This document shows positions 45,146 through 54,024 of a stretch of DNA of 64,000 nucleotides, piece by piece. The notes under the pieces are model-generated. The model was given only the letters and a program-made list of their open reading frames with translations, did not search any database and had not been told where the DNA came from. A program made the position numbers and the translations under genes. Origin of the DNA: JAWLCA01 sp050485905 (GTDB lineage Bacteria; Pseudomonadota; Alphaproteobacteria; Rhodobacterales; Rhodobacteraceae). Where the stretch lies: positions 1-64,000 of the forward strand of contig JBJHCH010000004.1 in NCBI GenBank assembly GCA_050485905.1, in the 5' to 3' direction. Position 1 is the first letter of the stretch. Each line of letters opens with the position of its first letter.

Positions 45146-46393
45146 ATGGACAAGCCGCGCGTTCGGCAATATGCATCTGAAATGACCCGGCATGACGCGC
45201 GGTTCCTGGACCGCACCACCCCACCCCATGTGATGACGCTTGTGCTGCTGGCCGGGCTGGCGGCGCTGGCGATGAACGTCTTTCTGCCGTCGCTGCCGGG
45301 GATGGCTGCGTATTTTCAGGCCGACTATGCGCTCATGCAGCTTTCCGTCTCGCTCTACCTCGCGGTCAACGCGGTGCTGCAACTGATCGTCGGCACGGTG
45401 TCCGACCGCTTCGGCCGCCGCCCGGTTCTGCTGTGGTCGATCGGGCTGTTCGTTCTGGCCACGATCGGCACGCTTCTGGCCCCCACGATCGAGCTGTTCC
45501 TGTTCTTCCGCATGGCGCAGGCGGTGGTCGTTTCAGCCATGGTGCTCAGCCGGGCGGTGATCCGCGACATGGTGCCCCAGAACGAGGCCGCGTCGATGAT
45601 CGGCTATGTCACCATGGGCATGGCCATCGTGCCGATGATCGCGCCGATGATCGGCGGCGGGCTGGACGAGGTGTTCGGCTGGAAGGCCAGCTTCGTGCTG
45701 ATGCTGGTCGCCGGTATCGCCGCCTTCTGGCTGACCTGGGCCGATCTGGGCGAGACTGCGCAGACGCGGCCCGCCAGCTTCGCCGCCCAGGTGCGCGAAT
45801 ATCCCGAACTGCTCACCTCCCGCCGGTTCTGGGGCTACTGCCTGTCGGCAGCGTTCTCTTCGGGCTCGTTCTTCGCCTATCTGGGCGGCGCCCCCTTTGT
45901 GGGAAGCCAGGTCTTTGGCCTGTCCCCGGCGGCGCTGGGCATCTATTTCGGCGCACCGGCCGTGGGCTATGCGACCGGCAACTTCCTCTCGGGCCGCTAT
46001 TCCATCCGCATCGGGATCAACAGCATGGTGCTGTGGGGCGCGCTGATCTGCGGCGGCGGGCTGTTCGTGCTGTGCCTGCTGACCCTGCTGGGGCTGACCA
46101 CGGCCGAGATCTTCTTTGGCTTCTTCATCTTCGTGGGTCTGGGCAACGGGCTGGTACTGCCGAACGCCACCGCCGGGATGCTGTCGGTGCGCCCGCATCT
46201 GGCCGGCACCGCCTCGGGCCTTGGCGGGGCCATCATGATCGGGGGCGGCGCGGCGCTGTCGGCGCTGGCGGGCGTGCTGCTGCAACCCGGTTCCGGTGCG
46301 ATGCCGCTTTTGTGGCTGATGCTCGCCACCTCGGCCGCCGGGATCGCCTGCATCATCTACGTCATCCGCCGCGAGCGCGAGGTGATCGGCTGA
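45146..46393 (+). CDS. Bcr/CflA family multidrug efflux MFS transporter
   Basis: A 415-residue major facilitator protein with 12 predicted helices. Diagnostic segments are AMNVFLPSLPGMAAYFQ in helix 1, the MFS motif GTVSDRFGRRPVLLW (loop 2-3), SRAVIRDMVPQNEAASMIGYVTMGMAIVPMIAP (Bcr/CflA motif C region) and LPNATAGMLSVRPHLAGTASGLGG. It probably exports small hydrophobic compounds by proton antiport. The start could also be the methionine 12 codons later (45182). No regulator of efflux type is adjacent. Confidence 0.88.
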   Translation: MDKPRVRQYASEMTRHDARFLDRTTPPHVMTLVLLAGLAALAMNVFLPSLPGMAAYFQADYALMQLSVSLYLAVNAVLQLIVGTVSDRFGRRPVLLWSIGLFVLATIGTLLAPTIELFLFFRMAQAVVVSAMVLSRAVIRDMVPQNEAASMIGYVTMGMAIVPMIAPMIGGGLDEVFGWKASFVLMLVAGIAAFWLTWADLGETAQTRPASFAAQVREYPELLTSRRFWGYCLSAAFSSGSFFAYLGGAPFVGSQVFGLSPAALGIYFGAPAVGYATGNFLSGRYSIRIGINSMVLWGALICGGGLFVLCLLTLLGLTTAEIFFGFFIFVGLGNGLVLPNATAGMLSVRPHLAGTASGLGGAIMIGGGAALSALAGVLLQPGSGAMPLLWLMLATSAAGIACIIYVIRREREVIG

Positions 46394-46411
46394 CGGGCTT
46401 GCGGGCCGCGC

Positions 46412-46451
46412 TTTGCAAAGGTTAGGTAGCAGCGCCAGCAGGGGTTGCAAA
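46412..46451 (+). promoter_or_regulatory. Candidate PccR autoregulatory site
   Basis: CTTTGCAAAG, a 10-bp palindrome with the TTTGCAAA core at 46412-46419, lies 32 bp before the pccR start. A second TTGCAAA (46445-46451) touches the ATG. These match the core bound by ScfR-family regulators and suggest autoregulation of pccR. Confidence 0.6.
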
Positions 46452-47836
46452 TGTCGGTCCAGAAACTCTACGCCGGGGTGAAGCTGCGCGAGACGCGGAT
46501 GCGGCTGGGGCTGACGCAGAAGGCCTTCGCCGGAAAGCTCGGCGTCTCGCTGCCCTATCTGAACCAGATGGAAAACAACCACCGCCCGGTCAGCGCGGGG
46601 GTGGTGCTGGCGCTGGCGCAGGAGTTCGGCTTTGACGTGACCGAGCTGTCCACCGGCGATGCCGAACGCGTGGTGTCGGACATGCGCGAGGCGCTGGCCG
46701 ATCCGGTCTTTGCCGATCCCGCCCCGCCACTGGCCGACCTGCGCCTTGCAGCCTCGAACGCCCCGGCGCTGGCGCGTGCCTTTCTGGATCTGCACCGCGC
46801 CTACCGGCAGGCGCAGGAACGCATGGCCTCGCTGGACGAGGCGCTGGGCCGCGACGGCAGCGCGCTCCAGCCCTCGCCCTGGGACGAGGTGCGGGATTTC
46901 TTTCACTATTGCGACAATTACATCGACGCGGTGGACCGCGCGGCCGAGCATTTCGCCGGCGACGCGCGCGACGTGGTCGCCACGGCGACCGAGGCGCTGG
47001 CGCTGCGCGGCATCAGCGTCGCCTTCACCGACGCGCCCGCGCTGCGCAGCCACGACGTCGGCGCGCGCAGCGTCACCATCTCCACCGCCACCGCCCCCGC
47101 GACCCAGCGGTTCCAGCTGCTGCACCAGCTTGCCCTTCTGACCCAGAACGACCTGCTGGAGGCGACGCTGGACCTTGCCCGCTTTCAGTCCGACACCGCG
47201 CGGGCCATCGCCAAGGTCGGCATGGCGAACTATTTCGCCGGCGCCGCCCTGCTGCCCTACCGCGCCTTCCTGTCGGCCGCGCGCGAGACGCGCCACGACC
47301 TCGAACGCCTGGCCGACCGCTTCGGCGCCAGCATCGAACAGGTCGCGCACCGGCTGTCCACGCTCCAGCGCCCCGGCCTGAAGGGCATCCCCTTCTTCTT
47401 CGTCCGCGTCGATCAGGCCGGCACGATCACCAAGCGCCACTCCGCCACCCGCCTGCAATTCGCCCGCTTCGGCGGCGCCTGCCCGCTGTGGAACGTCCAC
47501 CGCGCGTTCGAAACCCCCGGCCGCTTCCTGCGCCAGCTTGCCGAAACGCCGGACGGCGTGCGCTACCTCTGCCTCGCGCGCGAAGTCTCCAAACCCGGCG
47601 GCTCCTACCACGCCCCGGTCCGCCGCTACGCCATCGGCCTGGGGTGCGAGGTGCAGCACGCCCGCGATCTGGTCTATGCCGACGATCTGGACCTGACCCG
47701 CCGGTTCGAGCCCATCGGCATCTCCTGCCGGATCTGCGAACGGCGCGACTGCCACCAGCGCTCCGTCCCGCCGCTGGAACGGCAACTGACCATCGACCCC
47801 GACCGCCGCGGCCTGCTGCCCTACGAGATCGGCTAG
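46451..47836 (+). CDS. pccR: Short-chain fatty acyl-CoA regulator PccR (ScfR family)
   Basis: A 461-residue regulator with an N-terminal XRE-type helix-turn-helix (about 8-62: GVKLRETRMRLGLTQKAFAGKLG and VSLPYLNQMENNHRPV). An ImmA/IrrE-like central part follows (LTQNDLLEATLDLARF, MANYFAGAALLPYRAFL). The C-terminal domain has four cysteines (GISCRICERRDCHQRS and an earlier GGACPLW), as in RamB/PccR proteins that sense acyl-CoAs. Proximity to pccB and the TTTGCAAA sites supports PccR, the regulator of propionyl-CoA carboxylase. Its TAG stop overlaps the opposite-strand stop of the next gene in a shared CTAG. Confidence 0.88.
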   Translation: MSVQKLYAGVKLRETRMRLGLTQKAFAGKLGVSLPYLNQMENNHRPVSAGVVLALAQEFGFDVTELSTGDAERVVSDMREALADPVFADPAPPLADLRLAASNAPALARAFLDLHRAYRQAQERMASLDEALGRDGSALQPSPWDEVRDFFHYCDNYIDAVDRAAEHFAGDARDVVATATEALALRGISVAFTDAPALRSHDVGARSVTISTATAPATQRFQLLHQLALLTQNDLLEATLDLARFQSDTARAIAKVGMANYFAGAALLPYRAFLSAARETRHDLERLADRFGASIEQVAHRLSTLQRPGLKGIPFFFVRVDQAGTITKRHSATRLQFARFGGACPLWNVHRAFETPGRFLRQLAETPDGVRYLCLAREVSKPGGSYHAPVRRYAIGLGCEVQHARDLVYADDLDLTRRFEPIGISCRICERRDCHQRSVPPLERQLTIDPDRRGLLPYEIG

Positions 47837-48921
47837 GGCCGGTTCAACCCGCCCATCTCCACGTCCACCCGCTCCGACAGGCTGTCCAGACTGTCGTGCA
47901 GCAGCTGCAGCAGATAGGTCGGGTTGTGGACATAGCCGCCGGGGTTCTTGGCCGCGACCTGATAGTTATAGGCCGCCTGCAGCAGCCGCGGCGTCCAGTT
48001 CCGGTAGCGGTTCGCCGCCACCGCCTCCTCGGGCGCGATCTGCCCCGCCCCCTCGGGGTCGTTGAAGAAATACGGGAAGCCCGCCGAGGAATAGACGATG
48101 GGCGCCCCCGCCACCTCGGCCGCATAGGCGCGGATCGCGGCGTAAAGCTGCCCCTGCATCCCGACGATCTCGGCGTGAATGCCCTTGGCCGTATCCCCGT
48201 CGCCGTCGAAATCCATGTGCCGGGTGCGGATCGCGCGAATATCCTCCACCCCGCGATGGCAGGTCAGGCAGCCATCGGTTTCCACCCGCGTCGTGTGCGG
48301 GTCGTGGCAATCGGTGCAGGTATTGGCACTCGGCACATGGCGGAACGTCCCGGCATAGCTCTTGCCCGGATATTCATAGCCGCCGCGAACATCCGCCCCA
48401 TAGATCATCGCCGCCGCCGCGCCGTAATGGATGTTGATGAACCCCTGCTCCGGCATCACCTCGTCTGGCCCGACGCCCCTGACCGCCGCCGCCACCGCAT
48501 CCCCCGACTGTCGGCCCGCATGGCAGACCGTGCAGACCGCGTTGTCCCCCAGCCCGCTTTCCGTCACGCCAGAGGGGAAGGTGACCGCATCCAGCGCATG
48601 CGCCACCGAGGTGTGGCAGGCCGCGCAGCCGATGGGCGAATTGATCGCCGCCGGATGATCCACCACCCCCGCCGTGCTGCCGTCCGCGCCGAGCCAGTCG
48701 ATGAATCCCGGCTCCGAATGGCAGGCGGCGCAGGCCACCGGCACCTCGCCCGCCTCGTTCCAGTAGGTGAAGGACCGCGAATGGTAATCCGCATGGGCCG
48801 CGCTCAGCCAGGCTTCGACATATTCCGACAGGCTCTGCGTTTCCTCCGCCGCGGCCGGGCTGGCCAGCACGCCCAGCGCAGCGATCAGCGCAGCCTTGCA
48901 AAGCCGTTGGGGCATGGTCAT
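47833..48921 (-). CDS. Periplasmic five-heme cytochrome c
   Basis: A 362-residue exported protein with a Sec signal peptide (cleavage near SPAAA, about residue 25). Five CXXCH heme sites are present: 64-68, 99-103, 130-134, 202-206 and 218-222. The last two sit close together as in NapC/NrfB-type packing. The C-terminal 140 residues lack heme motifs and are rich in tyrosine and tryptophan (AANRYRNWTPRLLQAAYNYQVAAKNPGG), perhaps a membrane or partner-docking domain. The start at 48921 has GGAGAT upstream. It is divergent from a ferric-reductase-like gene, suggesting one electron-transfer module. I do not recognise a characterised family. Confidence 0.8.
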   Translation of the reverse strand: MTMPQRLCKAALIAALGVLASPAAAEETQSLSEYVEAWLSAAHADYHSRSFTYWNEAGEVPVACAACHSEPGFIDWLGADGSTAGVVDHPAAINSPIGCAACHTSVAHALDAVTFPSGVTESGLGDNAVCTVCHAGRQSGDAVAAAVRGVGPDEVMPEQGFINIHYGAAAAMIYGADVRGGYEYPGKSYAGTFRHVPSANTCTDCHDPHTTRVETDGCLTCHRGVEDIRAIRTRHMDFDGDGDTAKGIHAEIVGMQGQLYAAIRAYAAEVAGAPIVYSSAGFPYFFNDPEGAGQIAPEEAVAANRYRNWTPRLLQAAYNYQVAAKNPGGYVHNPTYLLQLLHDSLDSLSERVDVEMGGLNRP

Positions 48922-49028
48922 GGGTCGATCTCCGTCATTCCGGGGCCACGGGTCCGCCGCGGCCTGTAACTCTGCGCGAATCCGGTCCATTATCCCCATC
49001 GCGGGCAGCAGCACAAAGACGGAACCCG

Positions 49029-50516
49029 ATGACGGCAGGGGAAACACCCACCACCGGCACCATCGACAGGCAGGAACCCGTGGCACCGCCGCGCCTGTCC
49101 GGCCGCGTGCTGGCGCTTTTCTACATCACCTTCTGCCTCGTTCCGCTCGCCCTCGCCACGGCGCTTTCCGTCGCCCCGGCCGACCCCTGGGAATATGCCG
49201 CCGCCGCGCTGGGGATGATCGCGCTGGGGGGGATGGCGGTGCAGTTCGTCACCTCGGGCCGGTTCGATTCCGTCTCGGGCGAGTTGGGCATCGACAAGAT
49301 CATGGCCTTTCACAAGGTCGCGGCCTGGTGGCTGCTGATCGCCGCCGTCGCGCATCCGCTGTTCTACGTGATGCCGACATGGCTGGACGATCCGGCGCTC
49401 GGCACAGAACGGCTGGTCGCCTATCTGACCCTGCCGCACTACCGCCCCGGCGTCATCACCTGGGGCGCGCTGGCGCTGATCGTCCTCACCTCCAGCTTCC
49501 GTGACCGGCTGCCGTTCCGCTACGAGATCTGGCGCGCCACCCATATCGCGCTCGGCTCTCTGGCGGTGGGGATGGGCATGCACCACGCGGTCGGCGCCGG
49601 GCGGTTCAGCGTCTCGGGGCCGGTCTACTGGTTCTGGATCGTGGCGGCGGTGGTCGTGGTCGGCGCGGTGGCCATCGTCCACGGCTGGCGCTGGCTCGGG
49701 CTGCACCGGCGCCGCTGGCGGCTGGCGGCGGTGACGAAACGCGCCGACCGGATGTGGGAACTGGACATCCAGCCGCAGCCGGGCACCGACCCGCTGCCCT
49801 ATCACGCCGGGCAGTTCGTCTGGATGACCGAGGGGCCGCGCCGCATCCCGATCATGGACCATCCGTTTTCCATCGCCGACAGCCCAAACCGCCCCGGCCT
49901 CAGCCTGATCATCAAGGAGGCGGGCGATTTCACCGGCCAGATCGGCACGCTGAAGCCCGGCACCCCCATCGGCATCGACGGCCCCTATGGCGAGTTTGCA
50001 CTGGAACGGCACCCGGCCGATGCGGTGCTGCTGATCGCGGGCGGGGTGGGCATCGCGCCGATCATCGGCATCCTGCGCGACATGGTCGCGCGCCGTGATC
50101 CGCGCCCGGTGCGTCTGGCCTATGCCGCCGGTCACCCCGACAATTTCGCCTGCATGGACGATATCAGGGCCGCAAGGGACGTGCTCGACCTGCGCGTGAT
50201 GCTGCTGAGCGAGGAGGACAAGGACGGCTGGGACGGAGAGGTCGGGATGCTGGATCACGACCGGCTGCGCCAGTTGCTGGACGGTCTGGACCCGGCGCAG
50301 ACGGTCGCCCTGATCTGCGGCCCCGGCGGCATGATCACCGCCGTCTCCGACGCGCTGCTGGATCTGGGCATGCCAATGGGCAAGGTGGTCTACGAACGCT
50401 TCGACTACGGCGGCGGCGGCTCCTCGCGGCAGGACCGGCTGCGCACGGCCTGGTTCATCGCCCTGGGGCTGGGGCTGGCCGTCGCGGTGGCGATCTTTGC
50501 GCTGATCCGGGCCTGA
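49029..50516 (+). CDS. Ferric-reductase-like flavocytochrome (FRE/NOX type)
   Basis: A 495-residue membrane oxidoreductase. The first half is a ferric reductase-like heme b transmembrane domain (about 25-215) with paired histidines in AFHKVAAWWLLIAAVAHP and RATHIALGSLAVGMGMHH. The second half is an FAD/NAD(P)H-binding module: MDHPFSIADSPNRPGLSLIIKEAGDFT for FAD and LLIAGGVGIAPIIGILRDM with ALICGPGGMITAVSDAL for the nucleotide. An extra transmembrane helix ends the protein, which is unusual. With the divergent five-heme cytochrome it may pass electrons across the membrane. Element copy D starts 14 bp after the stop. Confidence 0.82.
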   Translation: MTAGETPTTGTIDRQEPVAPPRLSGRVLALFYITFCLVPLALATALSVAPADPWEYAAAALGMIALGGMAVQFVTSGRFDSVSGELGIDKIMAFHKVAAWWLLIAAVAHPLFYVMPTWLDDPALGTERLVAYLTLPHYRPGVITWGALALIVLTSSFRDRLPFRYEIWRATHIALGSLAVGMGMHHAVGAGRFSVSGPVYWFWIVAAVVVVGAVAIVHGWRWLGLHRRRWRLAAVTKRADRMWELDIQPQPGTDPLPYHAGQFVWMTEGPRRIPIMDHPFSIADSPNRPGLSLIIKEAGDFTGQIGTLKPGTPIGIDGPYGEFALERHPADAVLLIAGGVGIAPIIGILRDMVARRDPRPVRLAYAAGHPDNFACMDDIRAARDVLDLRVMLLSEEDKDGWDGEVGMLDHDRLRQLLDGLDPAQTVALICGPGGMITAVSDALLDLGMPMGKVVYERFDYGGGGSSRQDRLRTAWFIALGLGLAVAVAIFALIRA

Positions 50517-50530
50517 CGGGGCGTGACAGG

Positions 50531-50606
50531 GGTTAAGATCAGGTAAAGAAAAAATGCGATTTCGTTTGGATTCAATGTGTTGAGATTCTGCTCACGCGTG
50601 AGCAGA
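50531..50606 (-). repeat. Convergent-junction element, copy D
   Basis: Copy D follows the minus-strand gene ending at 50621. Its palindrome TCTGCTCACGCGTGAGCAGA (50587-50606) is 20 bp long and identical in its 18-bp core to that of copy B; an extra half-site GTGAGCAG lies next to it toward the gene. Then come TCAA-N4-TTGA (50572-50583), GCGATTTC, an A6 tract and TTAA-N7-TAAAG (50533-50548). Spacing from palindrome centre to TAAAG is 52.5 bp. Confidence 0.88.
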
Positions 50607-50620
50607 TCGTGAGCAGCCCC

Positions 50621-51928
50621 TCAGATCCCCAGCCGATCCCGCATCGCATACCAGGTCATCGCCAGCACCAGCAGCGGGTTCCTGAACGCCACCCCGCCCG
50701 GAAATCGCCGGATCGGCAGCCGGGCCATCAGGTCGAATTTTTCCGCCTGCCCCGCCACCGCCTCAGCCAGAATCCGCCCCGCCATCGTCGCCATCGCCAC
50801 CCCATGACCCGAATAGCCAGAGGCCGAAAGGATGTTCGAAGCGGGCCGCAGAAACGCCGGCAGCCGGTTCATCGTGATCGCCAGCGTGCCCCCCCAGGCA
50901 TGATCGATCCGAACGTCCCTGAGATGCGGATAGACCTGCAGCATCGGCTTCCTGACTACCGCCGCAATATCGGCTGGAAAGCGATAGCCATAGCTCTCGC
51001 CCCCGCCGAACAGCAGCCGCCCATCCTCGGACAGGCGGAAATAGTTGACCACGAACTTGCTGTCCGCCACCGCCACGTCCCGGGTCAGCACCTCCGCCAC
51101 CCGCTCGCCCAGCGGCTCGGTCGCCACGATGAAATTGTTGATCGGCATGACCCGCGCCGCCACCTGCGGCATCAGCTTTCCCAGATAGCCATTGCAGGCC
51201 AGGATCAGGTGATCCGCCGTCACCACCGCCCCCGCATCGGTCGTCACCCGGACGGCGCTGCCGCCCTCGATCTTCACCGCCAGACTGCCCTCGAACAGCC
51301 GCGCCCCCGCCGCCACTGCCGCCCGCGCCAGCCCGAACGCAAAGCGCAGCGGATGCAGATGCCCCGCCCCATGATCGATCTCGCCCCCCTGATAGGCCAG
51401 CGACGGCACGATCTCCCGCAACGCATCGCGGTCCAGTGGCTCGACCTGATCGTAGCCATAATCCCGCGCCAGCTTCTCGGCATAGACATGCGCCTCGCGC
51501 ACCTCGTCCTGCCTCCAGCAGGCATGCACGATCCCCGCCCGCCAGCCCACGTCGATCCCGTGCCGGTCGATCAGCCCGCGCATCAGCGCCTTGGCCTCCT
51601 CGCCAATATCCCACAGCCTGCGGGCATCCTCTCGACCAACCAGCTTCTCCAGCGCGACCTGATCGACCCGCTGGCCCGACCCCACCTGCCCGCCGTTCCG
51701 CCCCGAGGCGCCGAAGCCCACGCGATGCGCCTCCAGCAGCACCACATCCAGCCCGCGCTCCGCCAGATGCAGCGCCGCCGACAGCCCGGTATACCCGCCA
51801 CCAACGATGCAGACATCCGCCCGCACCGCCCCCGCGGCCGTCGGAAACGGCGGCAATGGCTGCGCGGTCGCCGCGTACCAGCTTTCGGGATAGACCCCGC
51901 GCCGGTCGTTCGCAAAGAGCAGATTCAT
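50621..51928 (-). CDS. FAD-dependent amine oxidoreductase (gamma-glutamylputrescine oxidase-like)
   Basis: A 435-residue DAO/GlpO-type flavoenzyme. The FAD motif is ADVCIVGGGYTGLSAALHLAERG (about 37-59), and GASGRNGGQVGSGQ, GGESYGYRFP and the C-terminal ASGYSGHGVAMATMAGRILAEAV are typical of PuuB-like proteins. The start at 51928 (MNLLFANDRRGVYPESWYAAT) overlaps the preceding ligase gene by ATGA. In the Puu pathway this enzyme oxidises the gamma-glutamylated amine to an aldehyde. The exact amine here is not known. The stop is next to element copy D. Confidence 0.85.
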   Translation of the reverse strand: MNLLFANDRRGVYPESWYAATAQPLPPFPTAAGAVRADVCIVGGGYTGLSAALHLAERGLDVVLLEAHRVGFGASGRNGGQVGSGQRVDQVALEKLVGREDARRLWDIGEEAKALMRGLIDRHGIDVGWRAGIVHACWRQDEVREAHVYAEKLARDYGYDQVEPLDRDALREIVPSLAYQGGEIDHGAGHLHPLRFAFGLARAAVAAGARLFEGSLAVKIEGGSAVRVTTDAGAVVTADHLILACNGYLGKLMPQVAARVMPINNFIVATEPLGERVAEVLTRDVAVADSKFVVNYFRLSEDGRLLFGGGESYGYRFPADIAAVVRKPMLQVYPHLRDVRIDHAWGGTLAITMNRLPAFLRPASNILSASGYSGHGVAMATMAGRILAEAVAGQAEKFDLMARLPIRRFPGGVAFRNPLLVLAMTWYAMRDRLGI

Positions 51929-53280
51929 ACGTTCAGCAGCAGATGCTCGCGCTCCCACGGGCTGATCACCTGCAGGAACTCCTTGTACTCGAGCCGCTTC
52001 ACCGCCTCGTAGACACCGCAGAATTCTTCACCCAGAACCTCGCGCATCGGCTTGCTGCCGGCGAACTGGTCCAGCGCATCGCCAAGGTTCAGTGGCAGTT
52101 CATCCTCGCCCATATAGGCGTCGCCCAGATATTCGGGCCGGGGCAACTTGCCCTCCTTCAGACCCAGATAACCGCAGGCCAGGCTGGCGGCGAGTCCGAG
52201 ATAGGGGTTGCAGTCCATCCCGGCCAGCCGGTTCTCGATCCGCCGCGCCTCGGGTTCGGATATCGGAACGCGGATACCGGTGGTGCGGTTGTCGCGCCCC
52301 CACTCCAGGTTGATCGGCGCCGCGAAATCCGGGACGTAGCGGCGATAGCTGTTCACATAGGGCGCAAGGATCGCGATCACCGCCGGCAGGTAGTTCTGCA
52401 TGCCCGCGATGAAATGATGGAAGGCCTCGGTCTCTCCCCCCTTTTCATCCGAGAAGATGTTGCGCCCGCTGGAGGTCTCTATCACCGAGTGATGCATGTG
52501 CATCGCACTGCCCGGCTCGCCCTCGATGGGCTTCGCCATGAAGGTGCCGAAACAGTCGTGACGCAGCGCGGCCTCGCGGATCAGGCGTTTGAAGAAGAAG
52601 ATCTCGTCAGCCAGATCGACCGGATCGCCGTGCTGCAGGTTGATCTCCACCTGCCCGGCGCCGCCTTCCTGCAGGATGCCATCAATCTCGAATCCCTGCG
52701 CCTCGGCGAAATCATAGATATCGTCGATCACCGGGCCATATTCGTCCACCGCCGACATCGAATAGGCCTGTTTGCCCGCAGCGCGCCGGCCGGACCGACC
52801 CATCGGCGGAATGATCGGCGTGTTCGGATCGGTGTTGCGCGCGACGAGGTAGAACTCCATCTCTGGCGCGACGATCGGGGTCCAGCCCTCGGCGCGGTAG
52901 AGGTCGATGACGCGCTTCAGCACGTTGCGCGGCGCGCTCGGCACCGGGCGGCCGCGCTGGTCAAAGACGTCGTGGATAACCTGCAGCGTCACGTCGGCGG
53001 TCCAGGGCGCGGCCCGCGCGGTGCGGAAATCCGGCTTCAGGATCATGTCGGGCTCGGTGAAGGCATCCGCGGGGCTGTCTGCCCAGTCGCCGGTGATCGT
53101 CTGCAGGAAGATCGAGTTCGGCAGGTAGAAATGCGCCTGTTTGGCGAATTTCGAGGCCGGCATCGCCTTGCCGCGCGCAACGCCGGCAAGGTCGGGCACG
53201 ATGCACTCGACCTCATCGGGCTTGCGCCCGGCGACATAGTCGCGGGCGGCCTCGGGCAGCTGGCTGAGCCAGTCAGACAT
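51925..53280 (-). CDS. Gamma-glutamylamine synthetase (glutamine synthetase family, PuuA/GlnT-like)
   Basis: A 451-residue glutamine synthetase-fold ligase. ATP/metal signatures are VAPEMEFYLVARN, EGGAGQVEINLQHGDP, AKPIEGEPGSAMHMHHSV and NRLAGMDCNPYLGLAA. It is close to PuuA, which joins putrescine (or another amine) to glutamate using ATP. It overlaps the oxidoreductase gene by 4 bp and is 7 bp downstream of the amidotransferase gene. These links fit the order glutamylation, oxidation, hydrolysis. Confidence 0.87.
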   Translation of the reverse strand: MSDWLSQLPEAARDYVAGRKPDEVECIVPDLAGVARGKAMPASKFAKQAHFYLPNSIFLQTITGDWADSPADAFTEPDMILKPDFRTARAAPWTADVTLQVIHDVFDQRGRPVPSAPRNVLKRVIDLYRAEGWTPIVAPEMEFYLVARNTDPNTPIIPPMGRSGRRAAGKQAYSMSAVDEYGPVIDDIYDFAEAQGFEIDGILQEGGAGQVEINLQHGDPVDLADEIFFFKRLIREAALRHDCFGTFMAKPIEGEPGSAMHMHHSVIETSSGRNIFSDEKGGETEAFHHFIAGMQNYLPAVIAILAPYVNSYRRYVPDFAAPINLEWGRDNRTTGIRVPISEPEARRIENRLAGMDCNPYLGLAASLACGYLGLKEGKLPRPEYLGDAYMGEDELPLNLGDALDQFAGSKPMREVLGEEFCGVYEAVKRLEYKEFLQVISPWEREHLLLNV

Positions 53281-53287
53281 GAAACAC

Positions 53288-53965
53288 CTATCTGGGTTGC
53301 TTGAAGAATTCTGCTACGCGGTCTGCCACCTCGGACGAGGCGTTCGGGCCGCCGAAACGCATCCGCGCCGCGTTCATCAGGGAGTCGGGCACAAGCCCCT
53401 TGCCGCGGGTCTGCATAAGGTCCTCGATGAATCCATCGTCGTATTCGGGATGGGCCTGAACCGTCAGCGCCCAGTCACCGTAGGCCAGTGCGGCGTAATG
53501 GCAGAAGTCATTCGTGGCCGTGACCTCGGCGCCCTCGGGTGCGCGCACCACCTGATCCTGATGCCAAGCATTGAGGGTGAGCGGCGTACCTGCGAAATCA
53601 TACTGCTGCGGGCCGACCGCCCAGCCCTGGGCGAATTTTTCGACCCGCCCGCCCAATGCCTGCGCAATGATCTGGTGACCGAAACAGATGCCGACCATCG
53701 GCACAGCTGCGGCACGGGCGTCGCGGATGAAGTTTTCCAGCCGCGGGATGAACGCATGATCCTCATAGGCACCGTGGCGCGATCCGGTGATCAGCCAGCC
53801 ATCGGCGTCACGGATGCTTTCGGGAAACTCCATCTCCTCCACATGCCAGGTGCGGAAGGTAAAGCCGCGACCGGCCAGAAGCCGCTCGAACATGGCCGGA
53901 TAGTCGCCCGTCCGCTCGCGCAGATCAGCGGGCGCCTGGCCGGTTTGCAAGATGCCGATAAGCAT
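53288..53965 (-). CDS. Class I glutamine amidotransferase
   Basis: A 225-residue class I glutamine amidotransferase-like protein. The triad is visible: nucleophile Cys94 in GICFGHQIIAQALGG, and His172/Glu174 in VQAHPEYDD. WLITGSRHGAYED supplies the oxyanion strand. It is not the PuuD (peptidase C26) type by sequence but could hydrolyse a gamma-glutamyl product. The start at 53965 (MLIGILQTG) is favoured; an in-frame ATG nine codons earlier exists. It sits between two glutamine synthetase-like genes. Confidence 0.85.
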   Translation of the reverse strand: MLIGILQTGQAPADLRERTGDYPAMFERLLAGRGFTFRTWHVEEMEFPESIRDADGWLITGSRHGAYEDHAFIPRLENFIRDARAAAVPMVGICFGHQIIAQALGGRVEKFAQGWAVGPQQYDFAGTPLTLNAWHQDQVVRAPEGAEVTATNDFCHYAALAYGDWALTVQAHPEYDDGFIEDLMQTRGKGLVPDSLMNAARMRFGGPNASSEVADRVAEFFKQPR

Positions 53966-54024
53966 GGATTGTCCGCAGATTGGTTTGATCAAATCTACGG
54001 CCCGCGCCGCCGCGCCGCAAGGGG

